A stretch of DNA of 64,000 nucleotides from Alphaproteobacteria bacterium (lineage in GTDB: Bacteria; Pseudomonadota; Alphaproteobacteria; Caulobacterales; Caulobacteraceae), in contig JAHJME010000019.1 in assembly GCA_018821435.1 (NCBI GenBank), forward strand, positions 124,001 to 188,000, given 5' to 3'. Shown here piece by piece: positions 8,570 through 17,900 of the stretch. The notes under the pieces are model-generated. The model made no database searches, was not told the DNA's origin, and worked only from the letters and a program-made list of their open reading frames with translations. Each line of letters opens with the position of its first letter. Within the stretch, counting starts at the first letter, position 1. The position numbers and the translations under genes were made by a program.

Positions 8570-10249
8570 ATGACGCTGGATGGCGCCCTGACGAAATGGA
8601 GCGGCGGTTGGCGAGGGCCGGCGCTGGCGGCCTTCATCGCTTTCCTGGCCGGATTGCCGGGCCTGCTGGCCATGCCGCCGCTGGACCGCGACGAGGCGCG
8701 CTTCGCGCAGGCCACGGCCCAGATGCTGGAAAGCGACGACTATGTCGTGATCCGCTTCCAGGACGGTCCCCGCTTCAAGAAACCCGTGGGCATCCACTGG
8801 CTGCAGGCGCTGAGCGTCAGCACATTGTCCAGCCCCGAGGCGCGGCAGATCTGGGCCTATCGGGTCCCGTCGCTGCTGGGCGCCATGCTGGCCGCCGCGG
8901 CCTGCGCCTGGGGCGCGGGAGCGTTCTTCGACCGGCGCACCGCAATGCTGGCCGGCGCCATGCTGGGGGCGTGCCTGCTGGTGTCCACCGAGGCGTTCAT
9001 CGCCAAGACCGATTCGGCGCTCAGCGGCACGACCGTCCTGGCGATGGCGGCGATGGCCCGCCTCTACGCCGCCTATCGCGGGGGACCGCCCGCGAGCCGC
9101 CGGGTGGTCTGGATCTTCTGGATCGCGCTGGCGGTCTCGACGCTGATCAAGGGTCCGATCGGGCCGATGATCGCCTTCCTGGCCATGGCGGTGCTGGCGG
9201 TCTGGGACCGGCGGACCAGCTGGATCGCCGGCATGCGCTGGTGGTGGGGCATGATCATCGTGCTGGCCATCGTCGGGCCATGGGCCGGGGCGGTGACCGT
9301 GGCCACGGACGGCGGGTTCTGGAGCCAGGCGGTGGGGTCGGACCTGGCGCCCAAGCTGGCCGGCGGCCAGGAGAGCCATGGCGCGCCGCCGGGCTATCAC
9401 CTGCTGCTGACCCCGCTGCTGACCTTCCCGATGACCCTGCTGCTGCCCGCTGCGGCCGTGGCGGCGTGGCGCCATCGCGCCGAGCCGGGCGTACGGTTCG
9501 CCCTGGCCTGGCTGATCCCGGCCTGGATCCTGTTCGAGGCGCTGCCGACCAAGCTGCCGCACTATCTGATGCCGGCCTACGGCGGCCTGGCCTGGCTGGC
9601 GGCGCGGGCGCTGGCCGAGCCGATCGGCGCGGTGGCGCGCTGGCTGGGCGCGGGCCTGCTGGCGGTGGTCGGCGTGGCCCTGGCCGCGGGGGTCTTCTAC
9701 CTGCTGTCGCTCTACGGCGATCCGTCGGACGCCTGGGCCGCGACCCTGGCCGGCGGGCTGCTGGCGGCGGCGGGCCTGGTCGGGGCTTATCTGATGGTGC
9801 GCCGGGCCCCTCAGGCCGCCGTGCTCACCTCGCTGGTGCTGGCGGTCATGGGCCACGCGGCCCTGGCGGCGGCGCTGGCCCCGCGCCTTGACCCGCTGTG
9901 GCTGTCGGACCGGCTGGAGCGGGCCCTGGGCGAGGCGCGGCTGCTGCCCCGCCAGGGGGTGGCCGAGGCGCCGGTGGCCGTGGCCGGGTTCGCCGAGCCC
10001 AGCCTGGTCTTTGCCCTGGGCACCGCCACCGAGCTGGACGGCCCGGCCGAGGCGGCCCAGGCGATCGTCGAAGGCCGCCCCGCCATCGTCGAGCAGGCCG
10101 AGGAAGCCGCCTTCCGCGACGCGCTGAAAGCCCGCGACGGCCAGGCGGTCCTTGTGGCCAGCGCAAAGGGCATCAACTACTCGAAGGGTGATCCGATGAC
10201 GCTTCGGGTCTATGTGGCGCCCGAAGTCCTGAGTGAGGTCCGCCGATGA
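8570..10249 (+). CDS. ArnT-like GT83 membrane glycosyltransferase
   Basis: 559 residues with about ten or more hydrophobic helices. Near the N-terminus is D39-R-D-E42 followed by ARFAQAT, the conserved first-loop acidic motif of the ArnT/PMT-like GT83 family. KKPVGIHWLQ follows, corresponding to the KPP-x-WL element. Such enzymes transfer a sugar from undecaprenyl phosphate to lipid A or another envelope acceptor. The C-terminal soluble part resembles that of ArnT. It is divergent from the family 2 transferase, and its TGA overlaps the next gene's ATG. Sugar and acceptor are unknown. Confidence 0.85.
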   Translation: MTLDGALTKWSGGWRGPALAAFIAFLAGLPGLLAMPPLDRDEARFAQATAQMLESDDYVVIRFQDGPRFKKPVGIHWLQALSVSTLSSPEARQIWAYRVPSLLGAMLAAAACAWGAGAFFDRRTAMLAGAMLGACLLVSTEAFIAKTDSALSGTTVLAMAAMARLYAAYRGGPPASRRVVWIFWIALAVSTLIKGPIGPMIAFLAMAVLAVWDRRTSWIAGMRWWWGMIIVLAIVGPWAGAVTVATDGGFWSQAVGSDLAPKLAGGQESHGAPPGYHLLLTPLLTFPMTLLLPAAAVAAWRHRAEPGVRFALAWLIPAWILFEALPTKLPHYLMPAYGGLAWLAARALAEPIGAVARWLGAGLLAVVGVALAAGVFYLLSLYGDPSDAWAATLAGGLLAAAGLVGAYLMVRRAPQAAVLTSLVLAVMGHAALAAALAPRLDPLWLSDRLERALGEARLLPRQGVAEAPVAVAGFAEPSLVFALGTATELDGPAEAAQAIVEGRPAIVEQAEEAAFRDALKARDGQAVLVASAKGINYSKGDPMTLRVYVAPEVLSEVRR

Positions 10250-11157
10250 GCCGCCGTATCGACATCGTGGAAGTGGGTCCGCGCGACGGCCTGCAGAACG
10301 AGAAGACCCTGTTCACGGTCGGCCAGAAGCTGGAGATGATCCGCCGCCTGGAGACCGCCGGCGCGCGCCGGATGGAGGTGGTGTCCTTCGTGAACCCCAA
10401 GCGGGTGCCGCAGATGGATGGCGCCGAGGAGATCATGTTCGCCCTGCCCCGGACGCCCGGGCGCTCGCGCATCGGCCTGGTGCTGAACATGCGCGGCTGG
10501 GACCGCTGCGTCGAAGCCCGCTGCGACGAGGCCAATGTCGTGGTCTGCGCCAGCGACGAGTTCGGGATCCGCAACCAGGGCGCCAACGTCGCCGAGCAGG
10601 TGGACGCTCTGGGCGCCATCGTCGCCGCCCGCAAGGCGGACGACCCGCCGATCTCCGCCACCGTCTCGGTGGCCTTCGGCTGCCCGTTCGAGGGCGAGGT
10701 GCCGGAGGAGCGCGTGGTCTCCATCGTCAAAGCGGCGGCTGGATTCGGCGTGGCCGAGATCGCGCTGGCCGACACCATCGGCGTGGCCGACCCGTGGATG
10801 GTGCGCCGCCGGGTCGAGCTGGCCAAGGCGGCGGCCGGCGGCATCCCGTTGCGCCTGCATTTCCACGACACACGGAACACCGGCCTGGCCAACGCCTTCG
10901 CCGGCGTCGAGGCCGGGGTCGACGTGCTCGACGCCTCGGTGGGCGGGCTGGGCGGCTGTCCGTTCGCGCCGAACGCCACCGGCAACATCGGCACCGAGGA
11001 CCTGGTCTACATGCTTGAGCGCGCCGGGTTCGAGACCGGCTACGACCTGGATCAGCTCATCGAGATCGGCAATTGGGCCTCGGACCTGCTGGGCAAGCGC
11101 ACCGCCTCGTCGCTGAGCCGCGCGGGCGGGTTCCCGAAGGCGAAGGTGGCGGTCTAG
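10246..11157 (+). CDS. mvaB: Hydroxymethylglutaryl-CoA lyase
   Basis: 303-residue TIM-barrel lyase that splits HMG-CoA into acetoacetate and acetyl-CoA at the end of leucine catabolism. It carries EVGPRDGLQNE (9-19, with catalytic R13 and D14), the metal ligands LHFHDT (H205, H207) and the signature GLGGCPFAPNATGN with catalytic C238. The ATG overlaps the upstream TGA (ATGA). The coupling to a glycosyltransferase gene looks incidental. It is convergent with the next gene, sharing CTAG at the stops. The family assignment is firm; a related citramalyl- or hydroxyacyl-CoA lyase activity is less likely. Confidence 0.9.
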   Translation: MSRRIDIVEVGPRDGLQNEKTLFTVGQKLEMIRRLETAGARRMEVVSFVNPKRVPQMDGAEEIMFALPRTPGRSRIGLVLNMRGWDRCVEARCDEANVVVCASDEFGIRNQGANVAEQVDALGAIVAARKADDPPISATVSVAFGCPFEGEVPEERVVSIVKAAAGFGVAEIALADTIGVADPWMVRRRVELAKAAAGGIPLRLHFHDTRNTGLANAFAGVEAGVDVLDASVGGLGGCPFAPNATGNIGTEDLVYMLERAGFETGYDLDQLIEIGNWASDLLGKRTASSLSRAGGFPKAKVAV

Positions 11158-12089
11158 CCCGCCCGGCCCGTCAGGCGCCAGAGCACCGGCCGCACCACGG
11201 CGGCGATCACCACCAGCGGGGACAGCGCCCAGGCCGCGGCCTGCTGGCCCACGCCCACGGCGCGCTTGCGGAAATAGCGGGCCAGGCCGACGCCCTTGTG
11301 GAACTCCACCTTGAGCGGGCTGGTCTGGCTGGTGCCGCCGATATGGACGACCTCGGCGCGCGGGTGGAACAGCACCTCGCCGCCCGCCTGGCGCACGCGC
11401 CAGCACAGGTCCACGTCCTCGACGTGGAGGAAGTAGCCCTCGTCGAAGCCGCCCACGCGGTCGAAGTCCTCGCGCCGCATGCAGAAGCAGGCGCCGGAAA
11501 TGGTGGGCGTGGCCACCGCGTGGTCCGGCAGGGCGTCGCCCTCCCAGTGGACCTCGTAGCGGCTGAGGGAGCGGCCCTTGGCCAGACCGCTCATGGACAG
11601 CACCGCGCTCATCGGCGTGATCTCGCCGCGCCGGGCGCCGCGCTGTTCCGTGCCGTCGGAATTCAGCACCCGGCCGCCGACGATACAGGGCGCCGGACGA
11701 TCGCCGATCTCCCGCGCCAGGGCGGCGACGCAGCCGTCCTGCAGGAAGGCGTCGGGATTGAGGAAGACCAGCAGGTCGCCCTTGGCCTTGGCCGCGCCCA
11801 GGTTGGCGCCCTTGGCGAAGCCCACGTTGCCGTGGCCGGCCAGCAGCCGCACCCGGTCGTCACGGCCGTCCAGCGCCCGCAGGCGCGCGGCCTCGGCGGG
11901 CGTGGAGCCGTTGTCGACCACGACCAGTTCGTCCACCAGCGGGTCGGCCAGGACGCAGGCGAGGCTCTTCTCCAGAGCCTCCCCCGTCATGAAGACCACC
12001 ATCACCACGGAAACGCTGCGGCGGGGCCGGAGGAACTCCGGCGCGGACACAGGTTCGGACGCGAGGATCGGCGCGGCGATGCTGTTCAT
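11154..12089 (-). CDS. Family 2 glycosyltransferase (rhamnosyltransferase-like)
   Basis: 311 residues, GT-A type. It contains [40 protein letters not shown] (the NPDA variant of the DxD region), [22 protein letters not shown] and a late [15 protein letters not shown]. That order matches WbbL-like rhamnosyltransferases acting in cell-surface polysaccharide synthesis. The C-terminus ([20 protein letters not shown]) is hydrophobic and probably membrane-associated. Its ATG overlaps the thrS TGA by four bases, so it is translated with the aminoacyl-tRNA synthetase message. The acceptor is unknown. Confidence 0.85.
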   Translation of the reverse strand: MNSIAAPILASEPVSAPEFLRPRRSVSVVMVVFMTGEALEKSLACVLADPLVDELVVVDNGSTPAEAARLRALDGRDDRVRLLAGHGNVGFAKGANLGAAKAKGDLLVFLNPDAFLQDGCVAALAREIGDRPAPCIVGGRVLNSDGTEQRGARRGEITPMSAVLSMSGLAKGRSLSRYEVHWEGDALPDHAVATPTISGACFCMRREDFDRVGGFDEGYFLHVEDVDLCWRVRQAGGEVLFHPRAEVVHIGGTSQTSPLKVEFHKGVGLARYFRKRAVGVGQQAAAWALSPLVVIAAVVRPVLWRLTGRAG

Positions 12090-14062
12090 CCAGCCTCCAT
12101 ACCGCCGGCCCCCTGACCGGCGACCCCGTCGCTCCCCTTGCGGGCAACATCGGGCGGAGTCGCTTCGGTGGCAAGACTGTTCACGGCCTCACCCAGCGTC
12201 AGGATCTGCTGGCCGTCGGAACCGAGGCGCCGCAGCGCGACCTTGCCTTCTTCCGCCTCACGCCGGCCGACGACGGCGATCACCGGGGTCTTGGCCAGGC
12301 TGTGCTCGCGGACCTTGTAGTTGATCTTCTCGTTCCGCAGATCCGTCTCGACGCGCAGGCCGGCGGCCCGGAGCTGGGCGGCGACCTTCAGGGCGAACGC
12401 GTCGGCGTCGGACGTGATCGTGGCCACCACCACCTGCGTCGGCGCGAGCCACAGCGGGAACGCCCCGGCGAAGTTCTCGATCATCACCCCGAGGAACCGC
12501 TCCATCGAGCCGCAGATCGCGCGGTGCAGCATCACCGGCCGCTGCTTCGAGCCGTCCTCGGCCACATATTCGGCGTCCAGGCGCTCCGGCAGGACATAGT
12601 CCAGCTGCAGCGTCCCGCACTGCCACGTGCGGCCGATGGCGTCGCGCAGGTGGAACTCCAGCTTGGGGCCGTAGAAGGCGCCCTCGCCCGGCAGCATCTC
12701 GACCCGCGCGATCCCCGCGTTGAGGGCGGCGCGCTCCAGCTTCTGCTCGGCGACGTCCCAGCCTTCGTCCGTGCCGAAGCGCTCCTCGGGACGCAACGCC
12801 AGCTTCACCGCATGCAGCTCCAGGCCGCAGTCGCGGTAGACGCTCTCCAGCAGGCGGATGAACTTCGTGGATTCTTCCTCGATCTGGTCTTCGCGGCAGA
12901 AGATGTGGGCGTCGTCCTGCGTGAACGCCCGCACCCGGAAGATCCCGTGCAGGGCGCCCGACGGCTCGTAGCGGTGGCAGGCGCCGAACTCGGCCATGCG
13001 CAGCGGCAGGTCGCGATAGCTCTTCTGGCCGTGGTTGAAGATCTGCACGTGGCCGGGGCAGTTCATCGGCTTCACGGCCAGGACCTCGCCCTCGACCGTC
13101 TCGCACGTGAACATGTTCTTGCCGAACTTCTGCCAGTGGCCGGACTTCTCCCACAGCGCCCGGTCCATGATCTGGGGCGCCTTGACCTCGACATAGCCGT
13201 CGTCGTCCAGCCGGCGGCGCATATAGGCCTCGACCGCGCGGTAGAGCGTCCAGCCCTTGGGGTGCCAGAAGATCATCCCCTTGGCCTCTTCCTGCATGTG
13301 GAAGAGATCCATGGCCTTGCCGATCTTGCGGTGGTCGCGCTTCTCGGCCTCCTCGAGGCGCGTGATGTACGCCTCCAGGTCGGCGTCCGACGCCCAGGCC
13401 GTGCCGTAGATTCGCTGCAGCATCGGATTGCGGTGGTCGCCGCGCCAGTAGGCGCCGGCCAGCTTCGTCAGCTTGAACGCCTTGCCCACCGCCTTCGTCG
13501 ACGGCAGGTGCGGCCCGCGGCAGAGGTCCTTCCACTGACCCTGACGATAGACCGTGATCGTCTCGCCGTCGGGGAAGCCTTCGATGATCTCAGCCTTGTA
13601 GAGCTCGCCGATGGACTTGAAGTGGGCGATGGCTTCGTCGCGGTCCCAGACCTCGCGCGTGATCGGCTCGTCGCGGTCGACGATCTGCTTCATGCGCTCT
13701 TCGATCTTGGCCAGATCGTCCAGGCTGAACGGCTCTTCGCGAGCGAAGTCGTAGTAGAAGCCGTCCTCGATCGCCGGGCCGATGGTCACCTGCGTGCCGG
13801 GGTACAGCTCCTGGACCGCCTCGGCCATCACGTGGGACGCGTCGTGGCGGATCGTCTCAAGGACGTCCGGCGAGTCGCGCATCAGGATCTCGAACTTGCC
13901 GCCGCTTTCCAGCGGGCGGTCCACGTCCAGCAGCTCGCCGTCCAGCTTGATCAGCACGGCGCGCTTGGCCAGGGACGGGGCGATCGAGGCGGCGACTTGC
14001 TTGCCCGTCACGCCGGGCTCGAACTCGCGTTTCGAGCCGTCGGGGAAAATCAGATCGATCAT
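12086..14062 (-). CDS. thrS: Threonyl-tRNA synthetase
   Basis: 658-residue class II aminoacyl-tRNA synthetase. The order is an N-terminal TGS domain ([17 protein letters not shown]), an editing domain, and a catalytic core. The core has MNCPGH, motif 2 ([25 protein letters not shown]) and motif 3 ([15 protein letters not shown]). The anticodon-binding domain follows ([15 protein letters not shown]). The length is normal apart from about 20 extra Gly/Ala-rich residues at the C-terminus. It overlaps yidD upstream (ATGA) and the glycosyltransferase downstream (ATGA). I see no T-box-like leader; control probably lies upstream of the operon. Confidence 0.97.
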   Translation of the reverse strand: MIDLIFPDGSKREFEPGVTGKQVAASIAPSLAKRAVLIKLDGELLDVDRPLESGGKFEILMRDSPDVLETIRHDASHVMAEAVQELYPGTQVTIGPAIEDGFYYDFAREEPFSLDDLAKIEERMKQIVDRDEPITREVWDRDEAIAHFKSIGELYKAEIIEGFPDGETITVYRQGQWKDLCRGPHLPSTKAVGKAFKLTKLAGAYWRGDHRNPMLQRIYGTAWASDADLEAYITRLEEAEKRDHRKIGKAMDLFHMQEEAKGMIFWHPKGWTLYRAVEAYMRRRLDDDGYVEVKAPQIMDRALWEKSGHWQKFGKNMFTCETVEGEVLAVKPMNCPGHVQIFNHGQKSYRDLPLRMAEFGACHRYEPSGALHGIFRVRAFTQDDAHIFCREDQIEEESTKFIRLLESVYRDCGLELHAVKLALRPEERFGTDEGWDVAEQKLERAALNAGIARVEMLPGEGAFYGPKLEFHLRDAIGRTWQCGTLQLDYVLPERLDAEYVAEDGSKQRPVMLHRAICGSMERFLGVMIENFAGAFPLWLAPTQVVVATITSDADAFALKVAAQLRAAGLRVETDLRNEKINYKVREHSLAKTPVIAVVGRREAEEGKVALRRLGSDGQQILTLGEAVNSLATEATPPDVARKGSDGVAGQGAGGMEAG

Positions 14063-14367
14063 GTTTCACACTTCCAGTCGCGCGCCTGGCTCTCAGCCTT
14101 CTGGCGCGGAGGCGGCGGCGGGTCGTATCCCGCGCCACCCCAGGGATGACATCGACACAGCCGCTTGACGGTGAGCGCGCTCCCCCGCCAGGGGCCGTGT
14201 CCGATCAGGGCTTCAGCGGCGTACTCCGAACAGGTCGGAGCGAACCGGCACTGCCGCCCGATCAGCGGCGAAAGCGTCAGCTTGTAGGCGCGAAGAAGCC
14301 CACGGACGCATCTCTCGTAGAAGCTCGTGCCGGCTGCGGTTTGCGGTTCGGGACCCGAGAGGTTCAA
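14059..14367 (-). CDS. yidD: YidD membrane-protein insertion efficiency factor
   Basis: YidD helps YidC-mediated insertion of inner-membrane proteins. The core reads [34 protein letters not shown] and [19 protein letters not shown], with the family's conserved cysteines and GGxGYDPPP ending. The start is uncertain: no in-frame ATG precedes the core closely. I use a TTG at 14367 (102 residues); a GTG at 14496 would give 145. The TGA overlaps the thrS ATG. yidD usually sits between rnpA and yidC, but here those two are adjacent near 63.7 kb and yidD is elsewhere. Confidence 0.9.
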   Translation of the reverse strand: MNLSGPEPQTAAGTSFYERCVRGLLRAYKLTLSPLIGRQCRFAPTCSEYAAEALIGHGPWRGSALTVKRLCRCHPWGGAGYDPPPPPRQKAESQARDWKCET

Positions 14368-14539
14368 GCCGCGCCGGCGGGAGTAGTTCGCGCAGGCCCC
14401 ATCGTCGCCGACCGGGCGGTCGGGGTGAAACGAGCGGCGATGTCCGTCAGACCGAGCATGGCGAACCGAAGTGAACCGAGGCGCGCCCAGTATCACGGGC
14501 GGGTGGAAAACGGAACCTCGGACAGGTCGCGCGACCCTT

Positions 14540-14833
14540 TCAACCCCCGGCTGGCAGTTCGCGGATTTCGACGGTGCCGCCGGCCTCGAAGACCGGGTTG
14601 CCGGGCAGCAGGCTGCGGGCGTGCTCGAAGTCGCGGGCGGTGACGCAGACGTAGCCCGAGATGTGGGCGGTGGGCTCCGGGGCCGCGCCGGATTTCTTCA
14701 CGCAGGCGCCGGCGCCGATGGCGCTGCCGCCCTGCAGGACGCCCGCTTCGCGCAGCCGGCTCAGGTAGGGGTCCCAGTCCAGCCCGCCGTCGCCCGAGGC
14801 GTCGTCGTGGTGGAGGAAGATGAAGTCCGGCAT
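14540..14833 (-). CDS. YCII-related domain protein
   Basis: 97-residue ferredoxin-fold protein: MPDFIFLHHDDA at the start, the middle YLSRLREAGVLQGGSAIG, and the end VTARDFEHARSLLPGNPVFEAGGTVEIREL. This is the YCII/DGPF layout (bypass of self, then FEEA-like positions). The HHDD near the N-terminus could supply the conserved His-Asp pair. The enzymatic role of most such proteins is unknown. It begins immediately after the IscU-like stop codon, and yidD begins about 170 bases downstream. Confidence 0.8.
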   Translation of the reverse strand: MPDFIFLHHDDASGDGGLDWDPYLSRLREAGVLQGGSAIGAGACVKKSGAAPEPTAHISGYVCVTARDFEHARSLLPGNPVFEAGGTVEIRELPAGG

Positions 14834-15268
14834 TCAGGCTCTCCGATCGACCGCGTTGCGCACCGCCTCGGTGACCGCCTCGAAGGCGAGCAAAGTCGAG
14901 GTGTGGCGGGCGGGATAATCCTTCACCGGGGCCAGCAAGGCCAGATCGCCGAAGCGACCTACCGGCGCGGGTCCGCCCGCCTTCAGCATAGAGCGGAACG
15001 CATCACGGGCGTCTTCCAGTTCCGACAAACTCGCGCCGATGACGTTGGCGCCCAGCACCGAGGCCGCCGCCTGGCCCAGGGCGCAGGCCTTCACGTCCTG
15101 GGCGAAGTCGGCCACGTGGCCGTCCTCGACCTTCACATCGACGACGATGCGGCTGCCGCACAGCTTGGAGATCTTCTCGGAGGTGGCGTCGGGTTCGGCG
15201 AGCCGCCCGGCCCGCGGCATCTCCGCCGCCAGCCGCAGGAGCTTGGCCGAATATAGGTCGTCGATCAT
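14834..15268 (-). CDS. IscU/NifU-N-like iron-sulfur scaffold protein
   Basis: 144 residues of the IscU/SufU fold. It has C37 (KLCGSR), C62 (VKACALGQAAASVLGA) and H122 (ARHTSTLLAFEAV). In classical IscU the third cluster cysteine follows that histidine (HC); here it is Thr123. Related alphaproteobacterial proteins, as far as I recall, share this substitution, so it may be a distinct carrier rather than a broken gene. It is the first gene of the leftward run with YCII protein, yidD, thrS and a glycosyltransferase. No other isc or suf genes are in view. Confidence 0.8.
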   Translation of the reverse strand: MIDDLYSAKLLRLAAEMPRAGRLAEPDATSEKISKLCGSRIVVDVKVEDGHVADFAQDVKACALGQAAASVLGANVIGASLSELEDARDAFRSMLKAGGPAPVGRFGDLALLAPVKDYPARHTSTLLAFEAVTEAVRNAVDRRA

Positions 15269-15314
15269 GCCCCTTAGGTCGTCATGGGGAGGGGTGTTGT
15301 CAAACGCAGCGGCG

Positions 15315-16547
15315 TCACGGGATGACCGGCAACGTCTCCATGCCGCGGAAGAACGGCAGGGTGCGCCAGGCGGGGGTGGCGTCCGGCTCGGCGAGCTTGA
15401 GGTCGGGGAAGCGTTCGAACAGCTTCACCAGCGCGACCTGCGCCTCCAGCCGGGCCAGGGGCGCGCCGATGCAGATGTGGGCGCCGCCGCCGAAGGCCAC
15501 GTGCGGCTTGTGCTTGCGGCTGACGTTGAAGGCGTGCGGGTCGTCGTAGGTCTCGGGATCGCGGTTGGCGGCGCGCAGGGACACGGTCATCGCCTGGCCG
15601 GCGTGCATCGGGCAGCCGGCGATCTCCATGTCGCCCGAGGCGATGCGGCCGGTGATGTCCACCGGCGGCTCGTAGCGCAGGACCTCTTCCACCACCGCGT
15701 TGATGATGCCCGGATCGGCCTTCAGCTTGGCCAGTTCGGCCGGGTTGGCCAGCAGCAGCCGGACCGCGTTGCCGATCAGATCGGTTGTGGTCAGGTTGCC
15801 GCCGACCAGCAGGGCGGTCAGGTTGATCCGCAGTTCGTCGTCGCTGAGCTCGGCGCCCTCCGTCTGGAGGCGGACCATGTCGGTGATCAGGTCGTCGCCC
15901 GGATGGGTGCGGCGCGAGACGATCGCCTCGGTGAAATAGGCGTTCAGCGCGACGCCGGCTTTTTCCATCTCGGCGGTCTGTTCCGGCGTGCGGAAGGGGT
16001 TCAGGCCCTGGATCACGCCTTCCGACCACTGGCGGAACTCCCCCAGCAGGTCGTGGTCGACGCCCAGGATCGAGGCGATGACGTCGATGGGGATCGGCAC
16101 GCAGAACCGGTCCATCAGGTCGAACCGGGCCTCGCCGTCCAGCCGGTCCAGGCTCTCGTCGATGATCCGCTCGACCTCGGGCTTGAACTTCGCCACCCGG
16201 GCGTAGAGCGCCTGGGCCAGGGGCTGGCGGACGCGGGCGTGGTCGGGATCGTCCAGCATCAGGATGCTGGTCTGGCTGCTACGGGGCCGGCTGGGATCGT
16301 ATTCGGCCAGGAACCGACGCTGCAGGTGCGCGCCCTCTTCGGCGTGGAGCGGGTCGCGCCAGAGCTCGCGGTTGTTCACCACCGCGCGAACGTCGGCGTA
16401 GCGGCTGAGCACCAGGCTGCCCGACATCGGGTCGCGATGCGCCGGGCAGCGGTCGCGCAGGTCATCCAGCATGGCGTGGGGATCGAGGCGATAGGTCTCG
16501 TTGAGCGGAGTCAGCTCGAACAGCGACGGCAGGGCTCGTTCGGTCAT
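15315..16547 (-). CDS. Cytochrome P450
   Basis: Bacterial soluble P450 of 410 residues when started at ATG 16547, which has GAGG nine bases upstream; a GTG at 16562 would add five residues. The heme-binding loop FGGGAHICIG puts the axial thiolate at C359. The ExxR helix is present (EEVLRYEPP). The I-helix reads LLVGGNLTTTDL, with the oxygen-handling TT pair but Asn where an acidic residue is common. The C-terminal RLEAQVAL completes the family pattern. It probably belongs to the large CYP set of Caulobacterales that hydroxylate terpenoid or fatty substrates. No ferredoxin is adjacent. A perfect palindrome lies 43 bases upstream. Confidence 0.92.
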   Translation of the reverse strand: MTERALPSLFELTPLNETYRLDPHAMLDDLRDRCPAHRDPMSGSLVLSRYADVRAVVNNRELWRDPLHAEEGAHLQRRFLAEYDPSRPRSSQTSILMLDDPDHARVRQPLAQALYARVAKFKPEVERIIDESLDRLDGEARFDLMDRFCVPIPIDVIASILGVDHDLLGEFRQWSEGVIQGLNPFRTPEQTAEMEKAGVALNAYFTEAIVSRRTHPGDDLITDMVRLQTEGAELSDDELRINLTALLVGGNLTTTDLIGNAVRLLLANPAELAKLKADPGIINAVVEEVLRYEPPVDITGRIASGDMEIAGCPMHAGQAMTVSLRAANRDPETYDDPHAFNVSRKHKPHVAFGGGAHICIGAPLARLEAQVALVKLFERFPDLKLAEPDATPAWRTLPFFRGMETLPVIP

Positions 16548-16590
16548 GGCCTGTATCCTCACGCCGAGCGGCGGACCCGCTTCTCGAAAA

Positions 16591-16604
16591 TGACGCTAGC
16601 GTCA
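16591..16604. promoter_or_regulatory. Perfect 14-bp palindrome upstream of the P450 gene
   Basis: TGACGCTAGCGTCA reads the same on both strands and ends 43 bases before the P450 start. Size and placement suit a TetR-type operator. The regulator is not identified. Confidence 0.45.
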
Positions 16605-16628
16605 CCTTCCGCCCGAACTGTGTCGGGA

Positions 16629-17888
16629 TCAAGCCTTGGCCATCGCCTTCAGCGCCGCGACCAGGGCGTCCACGTGGCCGACGTTGTTCACGAACGACGG
16701 GGTCACCCGCACGCAGGCCCCCTTGGCGGGGCCCGGGCGCTCGACGGTGAAGATCTTGTACCTGTCGAACAGCGCCTTCTTCACGGCCGCCGCCTGGGCC
16801 GGCGTGGTTTGGCCGGCGAGGCGGAACGAGGTGATGCCGGCGTGCAGCGACGGGTCGTTCGGGGTCAGCACCTCGATGCCCGGGACGCCGCGCACGGCCT
16901 CGGCCCAGCGGTCGCGCAGGTAGAGCAGGCGCTGCGCCTTGGCCGTCGGCCCGATGGCCTCGTGGACGTCCAGGGCGTCGGCGACGCTCAGCATCGCGGC
17001 GTAGTTGACGGTGCCGGTGTGGACGCGGGCGTCGATCCGGTCGCTGGGTCCCTCCAGGATCGAGACGTCGATGTCGGAGATGCGGTGGCGGCGGATGTAG
17101 ACGACCCCCACGCCCAGCGGCGCGCCGATCCATTTGTGCAGGTTCAGGCCGGCGAACTCGACGCCCATGTCCTTCAGCGCGAACGGCGTCTGGCCGAGCG
17201 CGTGGCCGCAATCCAGCAGCACCTCGGCGCCGTGGAACCCGCACAGCGCGGTGATCTCCTTCACCGGCGGGATCAGGCCGGTGCGGTGCGACAGGTGGGT
17301 CAGCAGCACCAGCTTCACGTCCGGATTGGCCTTCAGCGCCGCCTCGTAGGCGTCGATCAGGTTCTGCTTCGTGGCCGGCTCGGGCAGGGCGATCTTGACC
17401 ACGCGCACGCCGCGCAGCCGGGCCAGGGACTCCATGCCCACCTGCATGCTGTCGTAGTCGAGGTCGGCGTACAGCACCGCGTCGCCAGGCTTCAGTCGGT
17501 TGTAGCCGGCGATCAGGGTCAGCATCGATTCCGTGCCGCCCCGGGTGAAGGCGATCTCGCCGGGGTCCAGACCCAGCAGGGCCGCCACGCGGGCGCGCAC
17601 TTTCTGCAGGTCGCCGTTCACCGCCCCGCGCGTGTAGAGCGTGGTCTCGCGGTTCACCCGCGCCGTGTGCCGTTCGAACGCCGCGCGAGTGGACTTCGCC
17701 ATCGCCCCGAACTGGCCGTTCTCCAGCTGGATCACCCCAGCGGGCGGCGCGTCGAACAGGGCGGCGACCTTGGCCCAGTGCGCCTCGTCGTCGGGCCGGA
17801 TGTCGGCAGCCGTGGCGGGGGCGGCCAGCGCCGCTCCGGCGGGCGCGGCGGCGCCGGCGGCGAGGACGGCGCGGCGGGACAGGTCCAT
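16629..17888 (-). CDS. Tat-exported class V aminotransferase (isopenicillin N epimerase-like)
   Basis: 419 residues. It begins with a Tat-type signal (SRRAVLAAG, then an Ala-rich stretch ending ATAA). The PLP fold follows: TRGGTESMLTLIAGY (phosphate-binding loop), LLDCGHALGQ (D226, which contacts the pyridine nitrogen) and NLHKWIGAPLGVG with Schiff-base K252. Such Tat-exported relatives of isopenicillin N epimerase or cysteine desulfurase occur widely, and their substrates are generally unknown. The gene is 12 bases downstream of the sulfatase on the same strand, so the two are likely cotranscribed. Confidence 0.85.
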   Translation of the reverse strand: MDLSRRAVLAAGAAAPAGAALAAPATAADIRPDDEAHWAKVAALFDAPPAGVIQLENGQFGAMAKSTRAAFERHTARVNRETTLYTRGAVNGDLQKVRARVAALLGLDPGEIAFTRGGTESMLTLIAGYNRLKPGDAVLYADLDYDSMQVGMESLARLRGVRVVKIALPEPATKQNLIDAYEAALKANPDVKLVLLTHLSHRTGLIPPVKEITALCGFHGAEVLLDCGHALGQTPFALKDMGVEFAGLNLHKWIGAPLGVGVVYIRRHRISDIDVSILEGPSDRIDARVHTGTVNYAAMLSVADALDVHEAIGPTAKAQRLLYLRDRWAEAVRGVPGIEVLTPNDPSLHAGITSFRLAGQTTPAQAAAVKKALFDRYKIFTVERPGPAKGACVRVTPSFVNNVGHVDALVAALKAMAKA

Positions 17889-17900
17889 GGGCGACTCCGG

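Noticed and set aside
12302..14149. Long + strand open frame across thrS
   Set aside because: Antisense to an unmistakable threonyl-tRNA synthetase; no domain pattern in its translation.
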